Shown here: in pieces, positions 29,516-37,846 of the stretch
How positions within the stretch are numbered: the stretch's first letter is position 1
Layout: every line of letters starts with the position of its first letter
Origin: Winslowiella toletana
GTDB lineage: Bacteria; Pseudomonadota; Gammaproteobacteria; Enterobacterales; Enterobacteriaceae
Reading direction: 5' to 3'
Length of the DNA: 64,000 nucleotides
Assembly (NCBI RefSeq): GCF_017875465.1
Contig: NZ_JAGGMQ010000001.1
Location: 2,480,001-2,544,000, forward strand
Position numbers and translations under genes: made by a program
Notes under the pieces: model-generated
Told to the model about the DNA's origin: nothing
The model's input: only the letters and a program-made list of their open reading frames with translations
Database searches by the model: none

Positions 29516-30823
29516 TTATCTTCCTAACCACGGCAGTGGATTGACGGCCTGTCCTTGTCGTCTGATTTCAAAATAGAGTGAAGGCGTGCCCCGGCCGCCG
29601 CTGGTACCGACCAGCGCGATTGGCTCTCCTGCCTTAACCTGGGTTCCCACGCTCACCAATGCACTTTGGTTGTAGCCATAGAGGCTCATATCGCCTTTAC
29701 CGTGTTCGACTACGACTACCAGACCGTAGCCCTGCAACCAGTCGGCCATTAACACACGACCATCGGCGATGGCTTTTACTTCGGTGCCTTCCGGTGCGTT
29801 AATCACCAGGCCTTTCCAGCGTAGCTCGCCCTGCATGGCTTCGCCAAAGCGATGCTCGATATTGCCGCGCACCGGCCATACCGCCTGGCCTCCGGCGCGA
29901 CCCAGCCCCCCGGTACGTGACATCAGTGAGCGCTCGCTCTCTGTTGGCTTGTAGGTGGTGCCTTTACTTTTCGCCTGTTGCTGGCGGGCACGAACACGTT
30001 CCGCTTCTTTCGCTTCACGTTCGGCACGGGCGCGGGCTTCGCGCTCGGCTTTAGCGATCTTATCCTGCAGGCGCGCCTGGTTCTGACGCATCTCTGTCAG
30101 CTGGGCCTGATCTTTTTCCAGCGACGATTCCAGCGTAGTAATGGTTTTCTGACGCGCGACACGCGCCTGTTCCAGTCTGGTCTGCTGGTTTTGCTGCTCG
30201 CCAAGCAGGGATTTCTGTTGCGCCTGTTTATCGACCAGCGACGCTTTCTGCGCCGTTAATTCACTACGCGTCTGCTGTAAATCGTCGATATTTTTCTGGC
30301 GCGCGTCGTTCAGGTAACCGAAATAGGCAAGGATACGTTCGCTGCGCTGGCTCTCTTCGCCGCTCAGTACCAGTTGCAAACCGTTATGCTGACCCTGGCG
30401 GAATGCGGCGTCCAGCTGCTGTGCGAGCAGTTTTTCCTGCTCAATCTGCTGTTTTTGCAGTCTGCTGATCGACGCGTTTAACGCCTCGATCTCTTTATTC
30501 AGTGAGGTCAGCGAAATTTGTGTGCTGCGCAGCTTGCGGCTGGCTTCAGCGATGCTTTTTTCCTGGCTCTGCAATTGATTAAGCAGCTGACTACGTTGCT
30601 GCTTTTGCAGTTTGACGCTCTTTTCCTTCTCCGCGATGTCCTGCTGGATGGATTTAAGCTGAGACTTACTGTCGTCGGCCGCCTGGCTATAAAAAGGCAG
30701 CAGCAAAACGCCAGCGCATAATACGCTGGCGGACAGTGTGGACAATCTTGAGAGTGACGATACGCGGCTGGCCAATCCGTTACCCCGGGTCCGTAAAGAT
30801 GAAACTGTCGCTTTTTCCCGCAT
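29516..30823 (-). CDS. envC: Murein hydrolase activator EnvC
   Basis: A periplasmic activator of the amidases AmiA and AmiB at the division septum, recruited through FtsEX. The 435-residue protein has a signal sequence ending near SQAADDS (about residue 50), a long coiled coil (about 55-290) rich in Gln, Lys and Glu, and a C-terminal LytM/peptidase M23-like domain. The degenerate LytM motif is typical of EnvC: it lacks the full zinc set (GLVINAPEGTEVKAIADGR near 345 and VVVEHGKGDMSLYGYNQ near 372). The upstream region contains the end of a lost gpmM gene; no strong ribosome site is seen before the ATG, so the exact start is open. Confidence 0.94.
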   Translation of the reverse strand: MREKATVSSLRTRGNGLASRVSSLSRLSTLSASVLCAGVLLLPFYSQAADDSKSQLKSIQQDIAEKEKSVKLQKQQRSQLLNQLQSQEKSIAEASRKLRSTQISLTSLNKEIEALNASISRLQKQQIEQEKLLAQQLDAAFRQGQHNGLQLVLSGEESQRSERILAYFGYLNDARQKNIDDLQQTRSELTAQKASLVDKQAQQKSLLGEQQNQQTRLEQARVARQKTITTLESSLEKDQAQLTEMRQNQARLQDKIAKAEREARARAEREAKEAERVRARQQQAKSKGTTYKPTESERSLMSRTGGLGRAGGQAVWPVRGNIEHRFGEAMQGELRWKGLVINAPEGTEVKAIADGRVLMADWLQGYGLVVVVEHGKGDMSLYGYNQSALVSVGTQVKAGEPIALVGTSGGRGTPSLYFEIRRQGQAVNPLPWLGR

Positions 30824-30832
30824 GGGGAAGGA

Positions 30833-30904
30833 TTATTCCACGATGAACAGCGGCTTACCAGTCATCTCTTTGGGGATTTCCATTTCTGGTGGTGGCAGCA
30901 TGGT
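30833..30904 (-). pseudogene. gpmM: 3' remnant of gpmM (cofactor-independent phosphoglycerate mutase)
   Basis: Read on the minus strand, the last 16 codons before a TAA at 30833-30835 encode MEIPKEMTGKPLFIVE. This is the C-terminal end of GpmM as I recall it from E. coli (which ends MEIPQEMTGKPLFIVE). A few more residues upstream (TML) may also be residual. Beyond that the frame has no resemblance and soon meets a stop, so about 490 codons are missing. In E. coli gpmM directly precedes envC, in this orientation and place. This is therefore a scrap of a deleted gene, not an ORF of its own. Confidence 0.8.
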
Positions 30905-31273
30905 GATGATCGGGCGTGGCCAGCACATTTGGCGGTGTTGAGTAATGCAGCAGTCAGCCAGATGGCCGTGGCAAAAGCAGCGGCGCAACCGGTGGTTAAC
31001 ATCATAAAATCCGCATTAATCCCGCTTCCCTGACTGAAAGCGGCGAAACCTTTACTTACAAATGCCAGGCTTATCCGGGCTGCTATACAAAGCTGCTCAG
31101 GAACGCAACAGCGCGGCCAGCAATATCCATTTTCAGTGTGATCACACTTTTTTTTGGAATCTACCGCATAAAACGTAACTCTGGCGCCTTCGCGACTGTA
31201 CATGAGAAGTGGCGCAGGTATACTCAGAAACCTTGTTTTAGCTTATTAACCCGGTTGGGAGTTGTTACCCCTC
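30905..31273. other. Gap between the gpmM remnant and yibN
   Basis: About 370 bp where the body of gpmM would be expected but is not found. The 113-codon open frame on the minus strand here (30862-31203) has no family features and an improbable Cys/His-rich end. It should contain the promoters of yibN and envC. I see no convincing promoter hexamers. Confidence 0.5.
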
Positions 31274-31705
31274 ATGCAAGAAATTATGCAATTCGCAAGC
31301 AATCACCCAATATTAGGTATGGCGTGGGTTGTCTTGCTGGTTTTGGTGATCGTGACCACAGTTAAAGGCATGTTCTCTAAAGTAAAAACCATCAGTCGTG
31401 GCGAAGCGACACGTCAGATCAATAAAGAAGATGCAGTTGTGGTCGACGTTCGTTCACGTGATGACTATCGTAAAGGTCATATCTCTGGCGCCCTGAACGT
31501 GGTGGCGGCAGATATTAAGAAAGGCAATTTAGGCGAGCTGGAAAAGCATAAAGCGCAGCCTGTGATTGTCGTTTGCGCTACCGGAACCTCGGCAGCAGAG
31601 TCGGCGGCCCAGCTGAGTGCTGCCGGATTTGCTCAGGTATCGGTACTTAAAGAAGGTGTTGCGGGCTGGAGCGGCGATAATCTGCCCCTCGTTCGTGGAA
31701 AATAA
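31274..31705 (+). CDS. yibN: Rhodanese-like membrane protein YibN
   Basis: A 143-residue protein, the same length as E. coli YibN. One N-terminal membrane helix (about residues 11-31, [18 protein letters not shown]) is followed by a rhodanese domain with [21 protein letters not shown] near 58-78 and the active loop [12 protein letters not shown] near 105. The Cys sits at the canonical rhodanese position, so sulfur transfer is possible. ATG at 31274 is chosen to match the family; a TTG at 31262 would add four residues. It is the first gene of yibN-grxC-secB-gpsA. Confidence 0.92.
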   Translation: MQEIMQFASNHPILGMAWVVLLVLVIVTTVKGMFSKVKTISRGEATRQINKEDAVVVDVRSRDDYRKGHISGALNVVAADIKKGNLGELEKHKAQPVIVVCATGTSAAESAAQLSAAGFAQVSVLKEGVAGWSGDNLPLVRGK

Positions 31706-31724
31706 CCGATTCGAGGTACTGTAA

Positions 31725-31976
31725 ATGGCTAACGTAGAGCTCTATACCAAAGCGACCTGCCCTTTTTGTCATCGTGCAAAAGCACTGTTAAGTGAGAAAG
31801 GCGTGGCGTTTCAGGAAATCCCCATTGATGGCGATGCCGATAAGCGGGAAGAGATGATTAAACGTAGCGGCCGGACGACCGTACCTCAAATTTTTATCGA
31901 TGCGCAGCACATTGGTGGCTGTGACGACTTGTATGCGTTGGATGGACGCGCAGGGCTCGACCCGCTGTTGAAATGA
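31725..31976 (+). CDS. grxC: Glutaredoxin 3
   Basis: A small thiol-disulfide oxidoreductase of 83 residues reduced by glutathione. It has the dithiol active site C-P-F-C at residues 12-15, the cis-proline region RTTVPQIFIDAQHIGG at about 50-65 and the GG-D glutathione-binding turn that follows. It lies between yibN and secB as in E. coli, 19 bp after yibN. Confidence 0.97.
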   Translation: MANVELYTKATCPFCHRAKALLSEKGVAFQEIPIDGDADKREEMIKRSGRTTVPQIFIDAQHIGGCDDLYALDGRAGLDPLLK

Positions 31977-32024
31977 TGCTCCGCCAGCGCGATGATGGAT
32001 TATTAACCAATAGGATTGAGTAAA

Positions 32025-32489
32025 ATGTCAGAACAAAGCTCCAGCGAAATGTCTTTCCAGATTCAGCGTATTTACACTAAAGATATCTCTTTTGAAGCGC
32101 CAAACGCGCCACAGGTTTTCCAGAAAGAGTGGGAACCGGAAGTGAAACTGGATCTGGACACTGCATCCAGCCAGCTGGCGGATGGCGTTTTTGAAGTCGT
32201 TCTGCGTGTTACCGTAACGGCTACGGTTGAAGAAGATTCTGCATTCCTGTGTGAAGTGCAGCAGGCAGGTATCTTCAGCATCTCCGGTATCGACGGCAAC
32301 CAGATGGCACATTGTCTTGGCGCATATTGCCCGAACATTCTGTTCCCGTATGCGCGCGAGTGCATCACCAGCCTGGTTTCGCGCGGTACTTTCCCGCAGT
32401 TGAACCTTGCGCCAGTAAACTTCGATGCGCTGTTTATGAACTATCTGCAGCAGCAGGGTGAAGGTGCAGAACCCCGTCAGGATGCCTGA
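32025..32489 (+). CDS. secB: Protein-export chaperone SecB
   Basis: A cytoplasmic tetrameric chaperone that keeps precursor proteins unfolded and passes them to SecA. The 154-residue protein has the conserved [19 protein letters not shown] start, [16 protein letters not shown] near 108-123 and an acidic, flexible C-terminus. The ATG at 32025 follows AGGA at 32012-32015; an in-frame TTG at 32016 is less likely. The stop codon overlaps the gpsA start (TGATG), so the two are translated together. Confidence 0.97.
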   Translation: MSEQSSSEMSFQIQRIYTKDISFEAPNAPQVFQKEWEPEVKLDLDTASSQLADGVFEVVLRVTVTATVEEDSAFLCEVQQAGIFSISGIDGNQMAHCLGAYCPNILFPYARECITSLVSRGTFPQLNLAPVNFDALFMNYLQQQGEGAEPRQDA

Positions 32490-33508
32490 TGAAAAATCTT
32501 AACGCGTCTATGACCGTTATCGGTGCCGGCTCGTACGGCACCGCACTGGCAATTACGCTGGCCCGTAACGGCCACAATGTGTTGTTGTGGGGCCACAATC
32601 CGCAGCACCAGGCGCAACTGCAAGCCGATCGCTGTAATGTTGCTTTCCTTCCCGATGTGCCCTTTCCCGATACACTGCTGTTAGAGAGCGATCTCCAGCA
32701 CGCCATTGCCGCCAGCCGTGATTTACTGGTGGTGGTGCCGAGCCATGTGTTTGGTGATGTTCTGCGTCAGATTAAGCCGTTTTTGCGTGCGGATTCACGC
32801 ATCGTCTGGGCAACCAAAGGGCTGGAAAAAGAGACAGGTCGTCTGTTGCAGGATGTGGCGCGTGAGATCCTCGGCGATGCCATTCCGCTGGCAGTGATCT
32901 CCGGGCCAACCTTTGCCAAAGAGCTGGCGGCGGGTTTACCCACGGCTATTGCGCTGGCGGCGACAGATACACAATTTGCTGAAGATCTGCAGCAGCTGTT
33001 GCACTGCGGAAAAAGCTTCCGCGTCTACAACAATCCGGATTTTATCGGTGTGCAGCTGGGCGGCGCAGTGAAAAACGTGATTGCGATTGGCGCCGGTATT
33101 TCCGATGGCATCGGCTTTGGCGCTAATGCGCGCACCGCGCTGATTACCCGTGGATTGACGGAAATGACGCGCCTCGGAACCGCACTGGGCGCCGATCCGG
33201 TTACTTTTATGGGTATGGCGGGATTGGGCGATCTGGTGCTGACCTGTACCGACAATCAGTCGCGTAATCGTCGTTTTGGTATGATGCTGGGGCAGGGTGT
33301 GGATGTTGAGAGCGCCCAGAACACCATCGGTCAGGTAGTGGAAGGTTACCGCAATACGAAAGAAGTCAAAGCGTTAGCGGCTCGCTGTGGCGTAGAAATG
33401 CCAATTACCGAGCAAATTTATCAGGTGCTGTATTGCGAAAAAAGTGCCCGCGAGGCAGCATTGACGTTATTGGGTCGCGCAAGGAAGGACGAAAACAGCA
33501 CCAGCTGA
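32489..33508 (+). CDS. gpsA: Glycerol-3-phosphate dehydrogenase [NAD(P)+]
   Basis: Makes sn-glycerol 3-phosphate from dihydroxyacetone phosphate for phospholipid synthesis. The 339-residue cytoplasmic enzyme shows the Rossmann motif [19 protein letters not shown] at about 10-28, [16 protein letters not shown] near 142 and the catalytic Lys in [12 protein letters not shown] near 195. [17 protein letters not shown] follows. It is last in the yibN-grxC-secB-gpsA run, one base overlapping secB, with a weak terminator before cysE. Confidence 0.97.
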   Translation: MKNLNASMTVIGAGSYGTALAITLARNGHNVLLWGHNPQHQAQLQADRCNVAFLPDVPFPDTLLLESDLQHAIAASRDLLVVVPSHVFGDVLRQIKPFLRADSRIVWATKGLEKETGRLLQDVAREILGDAIPLAVISGPTFAKELAAGLPTAIALAATDTQFAEDLQQLLHCGKSFRVYNNPDFIGVQLGGAVKNVIAIGAGISDGIGFGANARTALITRGLTEMTRLGTALGADPVTFMGMAGLGDLVLTCTDNQSRNRRFGMMLGQGVDVESAQNTIGQVVEGYRNTKEVKALAARCGVEMPITEQIYQVLYCEKSAREAALTLLGRARKDENSTS

Positions 33509-33535
33509 TGCAGGAAGCACAGCACCTTCACCTGT

Positions 33536-33568
33536 AGCGTACCGGTTTTTGCCGGGCGCTGTTTTTTT
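33536..33568 (+). terminator. Imperfect terminator between gpsA and cysE
   Basis: AGCGTACCGG can pair with CCGGGCGCT around a T-rich loop, with one mismatched position, and is followed by G and seven T (33562-33568). It lies 14 bp before the cysE start, so readthrough into cysE is likely in part. Confidence 0.6.
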
Positions 33569-33582
33569 ATCGGGAGAGAGCA

Positions 33583-34404
33583 ATGCCGTCTGAAGAGTTA
33601 GAACTGGTCTGGAATAACATCAAAGCTGAAGCCCGTACACTTGCGGACTGTGAGCCGATGTTGGCCAGTTTTTACCATGCGACATTGCTGAAGCACGAAA
33701 ATCTCGGCAGCGCGCTGAGCTATATGCTGGCGAATAAACTTGCCAACCCGATTATGCCTGCTATTGCCATTCGCGAAGTTATTGAAGAAGCGTACAGCAG
33801 AGATCCTTCGATGATTGCGTCGGCCGCCCTTGATATTCAGGCGGTGCGTCTGCGTGACCCGGCGGTGGATAAATACTCCACGCCACTGCTTTATCTGAAA
33901 GGCTTCCACGCGTTGCAGGCGTACCGCATTGGCCACTGGCTATGGAATGAAGGGCGTCGCGCACTGGCGGTCTATCTGCAAAATGAAATCTCAGTCTCGT
34001 TTGCGGTCGATATCCATCCCGCCGCTCGCATCGGTCACGGCATTATGCTCGACCACGCTACCGGTATTGTGATTGGTGAGACGGCGGTGGTGGAAAACGA
34101 TGTTTCCATCCTGCAGTCAGTCACCCTCGGCGGTACCGGTAAAACCAGCGGCGATCGCCATCCGAAGATTCGTGAAGGGGTGATGATTGGCGCCGGAGCT
34201 AAGATCCTCGGCAATATTGAAGTGGGGCGCGGGGCGAAAATTGGCGCCGGTTCGGTGGTGTTACAACCGATCCCACCACATACCACGGCAGCGGGCGTGC
34301 CAGCACGTATTGTCGGTAAGCCTGGCAGCGAGAAACCCTCGATGGAAATGGATCAGCACTTTAACGGTATGGTGTCTGGCTTTGAGTTTGGCGACGGCAT
34401 CTGA
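33583..34404 (+). CDS. cysE: Serine O-acetyltransferase
   Basis: Makes O-acetylserine from serine and acetyl-CoA, the entry to cysteine synthesis; feedback-inhibited by cysteine. The 273-residue hexamer has an N-terminal helical domain (SAT N-domain, residues 1-140), then left-handed beta-helix hexapeptide repeats from about 145 (HPAARIGHGIMLDHATG, with the catalytic His). The C-terminal tail ends FEFGDGI, the type that docks into cysteine synthase. It sits between gpsA and trmL as in E. coli. Confidence 0.97.
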   Translation: MPSEELELVWNNIKAEARTLADCEPMLASFYHATLLKHENLGSALSYMLANKLANPIMPAIAIREVIEEAYSRDPSMIASAALDIQAVRLRDPAVDKYSTPLLYLKGFHALQAYRIGHWLWNEGRRALAVYLQNEISVSFAVDIHPAARIGHGIMLDHATGIVIGETAVVENDVSILQSVTLGGTGKTSGDRHPKIREGVMIGAGAKILGNIEVGRGAKIGAGSVVLQPIPPHTTAAGVPARIVGKPGSEKPSMEMDQHFNGMVSGFEFGDGI

Positions 34405-34411
34405 TTTTCCG

Positions 34412-34430
34412 GGGCGGTTTCTCGCCGCCC
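34412..34430. terminator. Hairpin between converging cysE and trmL
   Basis: GGGCGG and CCGCCC can pair around TTTCTCG, a shortened form of the GGGCGGCG/CGCCGCCC repeat seen elsewhere. It stands between the two stop codons and could serve both genes. No long T-run follows. Confidence 0.5.
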
Positions 34431-34435
34431 GCTAG

Positions 34436-34909
34436 TCACGTTTTAATCACCGCCCCCGCGTAATCCAGTTGCCGCCACGCTTCATACACCACCACTGACA
34501 CCGCGTTCGACAAATTCATACTGCGACTGTCAGGCTGCATCGGGATGCGAATCTTGTGCTGCGCGGGCAGGGCATCAAGAATGGTCGCGGGCAAACCACG
34601 GGTCTCCGGGCCAAACAGCAAGTAATCCCCAGGCTGATAACTCACCGCACTGTGTGCTGGCGTACCTTTGGTAGTCAGCGCAAACAGCCGCTGTGGCGCT
34701 TCTGCCGCGAGGAAAACGTTGTAATTGGCATGACGCTTAATATGCGTAAATTCGTGATAATCCAGACCCGCGCGACGCAGGCGTTTATCGTCCCAGGCAA
34801 AGCCCATGGGTTCAATCAGATGCAGCTGGAAACCAGTATTGGCGCACAGGCGAATAATATTGCCGGTGTTCGGTGGGATTTCAGGTTCAAACAATACGAT
34901 ATTTAACAT
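34436..34909 (-). CDS. trmL: tRNA (cytidine/uridine-2'-O-)-methyltransferase TrmL
   Basis: A SPOUT-class methyltransferase that 2'-O-methylates the wobble base of certain leucine tRNAs. The 157-residue protein has the knotted-fold signatures [17 protein letters not shown] at about 10-26, [13 protein letters not shown] near 93 and [26 protein letters not shown] near 120-145, with the catalytic Arg/Asn region SRSMNLSN. It follows cysE, converging on it. The upstream neighbour is cpxA rather than the lactate genes of E. coli. Confidence 0.96.
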   Translation of the reverse strand: MLNIVLFEPEIPPNTGNIIRLCANTGFQLHLIEPMGFAWDDKRLRRAGLDYHEFTHIKRHANYNVFLAAEAPQRLFALTTKGTPAHSAVSYQPGDYLLFGPETRGLPATILDALPAQHKIRIPMQPDSRSMNLSNAVSVVVYEAWRQLDYAGAVIKT

Positions 34910-34914
34910 CGGTA

Positions 34915-34938
34915 GCGGCCCTCAATAACGAGGGCCGC
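34915..34938. terminator. Hairpin between cpxA and trmL
   Basis: GCGGCCCTC and GAGGGCCGC pair perfectly around AATAAC, in the 43-bp gap after the cpxA stop and before the trmL start. It lacks a T-run on the minus strand, so it may be a partial terminator or a processing hairpin. Confidence 0.5.
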
Positions 34939-34952
34939 AGGATAGCAAAATA

Positions 34953-36326
34953 TTAACGGCTGGAGTACAGCGGCAGCCAGATTGTCAGACGTAAACCGCC
35001 CAACGGGCTGTCATCAGCTTTCACCCAGCCACGATGCTGCTGAATGGCGGTTTCAACAATTGCCAGCCCCAGCCCGGTGCCGCCCGATTCGCGATCGCGC
35101 GCTTCGTCGGTACGGTAGAAAGGACGGAAGATTTGCTCGCGATCTTCCGCGCTGACGCCCGGGCCATCGTCATCGACATGCACGGTAATACCCTGATTAT
35201 CTACTGAAAAACTGACGGAAATTCGGGTGTGTGAGTAACGCAGTGCATTGCGCACAATATTTTCCAGTGCGCTGTCCAGCGCATTGGGGTTGCCGTACAG
35301 CGGCCATGGCCCTGGCGGGTAGGGCACCTCAAGCGTTTTGCCCATCTGCTCGGCTTCAAATTTCGCGTCGTCCAGCACGCCAGCCCATAGCTGGTTGGCT
35401 TTCATTGCCTCACTGACCAGCGCATTTTTGTGCTGAGTCCGCGACAGCACTAGCAGGTCGTTAATCATGCCGTCCAGACGCTGGGCTTCCATCTCAATAC
35501 GTTGCAGTTCTTTGCCTTCTCCCTGACGGCGACGCATCAGGGCGGTAGCCAGCTGCAGGCGTGTCAGTGGCGTGCGCAATTCATGGGAGATATCTGACAG
35601 CAGGCGCTGCTGAGCGGTCATCATTCTTTCCAGCGCGCTTACCATCTGGTTAAAGCTCGAACCGGCGGCGAGGAACTCCTGAGGACCAGCCTCCAGCTCA
35701 GGATGTTGTCGCAGGTTGCCGCTGGCGACTTCATCTGCTGCATGCTTAAGTTTACGCGCAGGTTTCGCCAGGCTCCAGGCCAGCCACAGCAGCAGAGGGG
35801 AGCTGATAAGCATCGTGACAATCAGTAACAGTAACGGGCGGTCAAACAGCAGGTTAATAAAATCCAGCTGTGAGCTGCCCGCCGGGCGGATCAGATACAG
35901 CTGATAATTATCTTCACCGTCGCGCACCGAGAAAGGGCCAACCAGTTCCACGCGGCCATATTTCTTTTTCTGCGGATGATCGGAATTATCAGACTGGCCG
36001 ATAAAGTTGCGGATAATCTGCATTTCATTGTGCTGGGCGCCAATAACGCGACCTTCACTGGTCACCAGCAGCAGGCGCTGACCAGGCGGCGCCCACTTAT
36101 CAATCGCGCGGAACAGGCGACGCCACCACATCAAATCGTTTGGTGGATCGTGGCCCAGCTCGGCTTCAACATGCTGTTCAATCATGATTCCCTGGCGCTG
36201 CTCACTTTCGAGCAGCGAGGTCATTTGACGGGAATCGAGTTTTGGAACCATCAGTACCAGCATCAACACCAGCGCCAGGGTTAACCAGAAGATGGCGAAG
36301 ATGCGGGTGGTCAAACTACTTATCAT
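34953..36326 (-). CDS. cpxA: Envelope stress sensor histidine kinase CpxA
   Basis: Inner-membrane sensor kinase of the Cpx response to misfolded envelope proteins. The 457 residues contain a first membrane helix (about 8-28), a periplasmic sensor region, a second helix (about 163-184), HAMP, then the dimerisation helix with SHELRTPL (phosphorylated His248) and an ATPase domain with N-, G1- and G2-type motifs (NIVRNALRYS, DDGPGV, GGTGLGLAI). The start overlaps the cpxR stop by 4 bp. It is the second gene of cpxRA. Confidence 0.97.
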   Translation of the reverse strand: MISSLTTRIFAIFWLTLALVLMLVLMVPKLDSRQMTSLLESEQRQGIMIEQHVEAELGHDPPNDLMWWRRLFRAIDKWAPPGQRLLLVTSEGRVIGAQHNEMQIIRNFIGQSDNSDHPQKKKYGRVELVGPFSVRDGEDNYQLYLIRPAGSSQLDFINLLFDRPLLLLIVTMLISSPLLLWLAWSLAKPARKLKHAADEVASGNLRQHPELEAGPQEFLAAGSSFNQMVSALERMMTAQQRLLSDISHELRTPLTRLQLATALMRRRQGEGKELQRIEMEAQRLDGMINDLLVLSRTQHKNALVSEAMKANQLWAGVLDDAKFEAEQMGKTLEVPYPPGPWPLYGNPNALDSALENIVRNALRYSHTRISVSFSVDNQGITVHVDDDGPGVSAEDREQIFRPFYRTDEARDRESGGTGLGLAIVETAIQQHRGWVKADDSPLGGLRLTIWLPLYSSR

Positions 36327-37021
36327 GTTGCGGAGACCATTAAATACCCGCGTCCACGTAACGTTTTAAACCACGGATGCCCGTCACGGCGCTCAGGCAG
36401 TTTGCGGCGAAGATTAGAAATATGCATATCAATAGCGCGATCAAACGGTGTCAGGCGCTTACCCAGCACTTCCTGGCTTAAGTGTTCACGCGATACAACC
36501 TGGCCGAGATGCTGCGCCAGTAAGTAAAGCAGAGTGAACTCAGTGCCGGTCAGATCGAGGGTAACGCCGTCGAAGCTGGCTTCCTGGCGGCCTGGGTTCA
36601 GGCGCAGAAAATCGACTTCCAGCGTCGGGGAGCTATTGTCATGCTGCTGTTGTTGCTCACTCCAGTTCGAACGCCGCAAAATCGCACGTATACGCGCGAC
36701 CAGTTCACGATCGTTGAATGGCTTAGGCAGATAGTCATCTGCACCCAGTTCAAGCCCCAGAACGCGGTCCAGCTCGCTACCGCGGGCTGTCAGCATAATC
36801 ACTGGCGTTTGATGCTGCTGGCGTAATTCTTTCAAAGTGTCGATACCGTTTTTCTTCGGCATCATGACATCAAGTAATAACAGATCGATGGAGCTGTCGA
36901 GGATATTGAGCGCCTGCTCGCCATCGCTGGCGACAACCACGTCAAACCCTTCCATTTCCAGCAACTCTTTTAGTAGCGAAGTTAATTCGCGGTCATCATC
37001 AACCAACAGGATTTTATTCAT
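36323..37021 (-). CDS. cpxR: Cpx response regulator CpxR
   Basis: OmpR-family transcription regulator activated by CpxA. In 232 residues the receiver domain (1-120) shows DDD at 8-10, the phosphorylated Asp51 in LLLLDVMMPKKNG, and the conserved Lys100 in YLPKPF. A winged-helix DNA-binding domain follows (about 135-230, with LTGTEFTLLYLLAQH and the RAIDMHISNLRRKL recognition region). It is first in the cpxRA operon and divergent from cpxP; a CpxR box lies in the 152-bp gap between them. Confidence 0.97.
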   Translation of the reverse strand: MNKILLVDDDRELTSLLKELLEMEGFDVVVASDGEQALNILDSSIDLLLLDVMMPKKNGIDTLKELRQQHQTPVIMLTARGSELDRVLGLELGADDYLPKPFNDRELVARIRAILRRSNWSEQQQQHDNSSPTLEVDFLRLNPGRQEASFDGVTLDLTGTEFTLLYLLAQHLGQVVSREHLSQEVLGKRLTPFDRAIDMHISNLRRKLPERRDGHPWFKTLRGRGYLMVSAT

Positions 37022-37076
37022 TTTTTATTTCCCTCCGCAGGCAAAATACCTTGATCCCATGGCCTCAATCCATCGC

Positions 37077-37091
37077 TTTACGTAGTTTTAC
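37077..37091 (-). promoter_or_regulatory. CpxR binding site (Cpx box)
   Basis: On the minus strand GTAAA-ACTAC-GTAAA matches the CpxR consensus GTAAA-N5-GTAAA exactly. It lies about 83 bp upstream of cpxP and 56 bp upstream of cpxR, so it may control both divergent units, as in E. coli. Confidence 0.9.
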
Positions 37092-37173
37092 ACCCCCTGA
37101 CGCTAGTTTGCAGCCATCTCCGTACACTGGACCTCGTTGAATCGAAATACGGAAACATAACCGGGAGTGAACG

Positions 37174-37689
37174 ATGCGCAACTTAACCGCCGTCGTCATT
37201 GTTTCAGCGATGGCAGTCAGTTTCTCCAGCGCATGGGCAGCAGACGTAACGACGATTGATGAGATGCATCAAGATGACGACGGATTGACGAATCGCAGTA
37301 TGACGCAAAATTCGCAAAGTCACATGTTTGATGGCATCAATCTGACAGAGCAGCAGCGTCAGCAAATGCGAGACCTGATGCAGCAAGCGCGTCATGAGCG
37401 TTCTCCCATTAGTATTAGCGATTTAGAAACCATGCATGACTTAGTCATTGCAGACAAATTTAATGAAACGGCCGTCAAGGCTCTGGCAGAAAAGTTAGCA
37501 CAAGCTCAGGTTGAAAGGCAGGTCGAAATGGCCCGCGTTCGCAACCAGATGTATCACCTGTTAACGCCCGAGCAGCAGGACGTTTTAGAAAAGCGACATC
37601 AGCAGCGCATGAAAGAGATGCGCAAGCTAACGAATGTGCAGCAGTCTTCATCGCTGCAGGCAGTGAGTAGTACCGGCAGTAACCAGTAA
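37174..37689 (+). CDS. cpxP: Cpx periplasmic adaptor protein CpxP
   Basis: A periplasmic protein that restrains CpxA and helps deliver misfolded proteins to DegP. The 171-residue precursor has a signal peptide ending SSAWA (residue 22). The mature part is helical, with two LTxxQ-type motifs: [15 protein letters not shown] near 56 and [18 protein letters not shown] near 129. E. coli CpxP is similar in length (166). It is divergent from cpxRA with a CpxR box between, and followed by a strong terminator. Confidence 0.93.
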   Translation: MRNLTAVVIVSAMAVSFSSAWAADVTTIDEMHQDDDGLTNRSMTQNSQSHMFDGINLTEQQRQQMRDLMQQARHERSPISISDLETMHDLVIADKFNETAVKALAEKLAQAQVERQVEMARVRNQMYHLLTPEQQDVLEKRHQQRMKEMRKLTNVQQSSSLQAVSSTGSNQ

Positions 37690-37733
37690 CATAGTATCCC
37701 TGTTTTCCTTGCCATAGACACCATCCCTGTCTT

Positions 37734-37760
37734 CCCCCTCATGATGAGGGGGTTTTTTTT
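37734..37760 (+). terminator. cpxP terminator
   Basis: CCCCCTCAT and ATGAGGGGG form a nine-base stem around a single G, so in practice a shorter stem with a small loop, followed by eight T (37753-37760). It lies about 45 bp after the cpxP stop. Confidence 0.95.
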
Positions 37761-37846
37761 ATCATGATTTTGATGTTCCCACCATTCATCATAAAGTGAC
37801 TGGCGGTCACCGGCTGGCTTGAGAAGTTTTATGCTTCTGCGCTTAC

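Noticed and set aside
30862..31203. 113-codon minus-strand open frame upstream of envC
   Set aside because: No family features, unlikely Cys/His composition near its end, and it overlaps the gpmM remnant in another frame.
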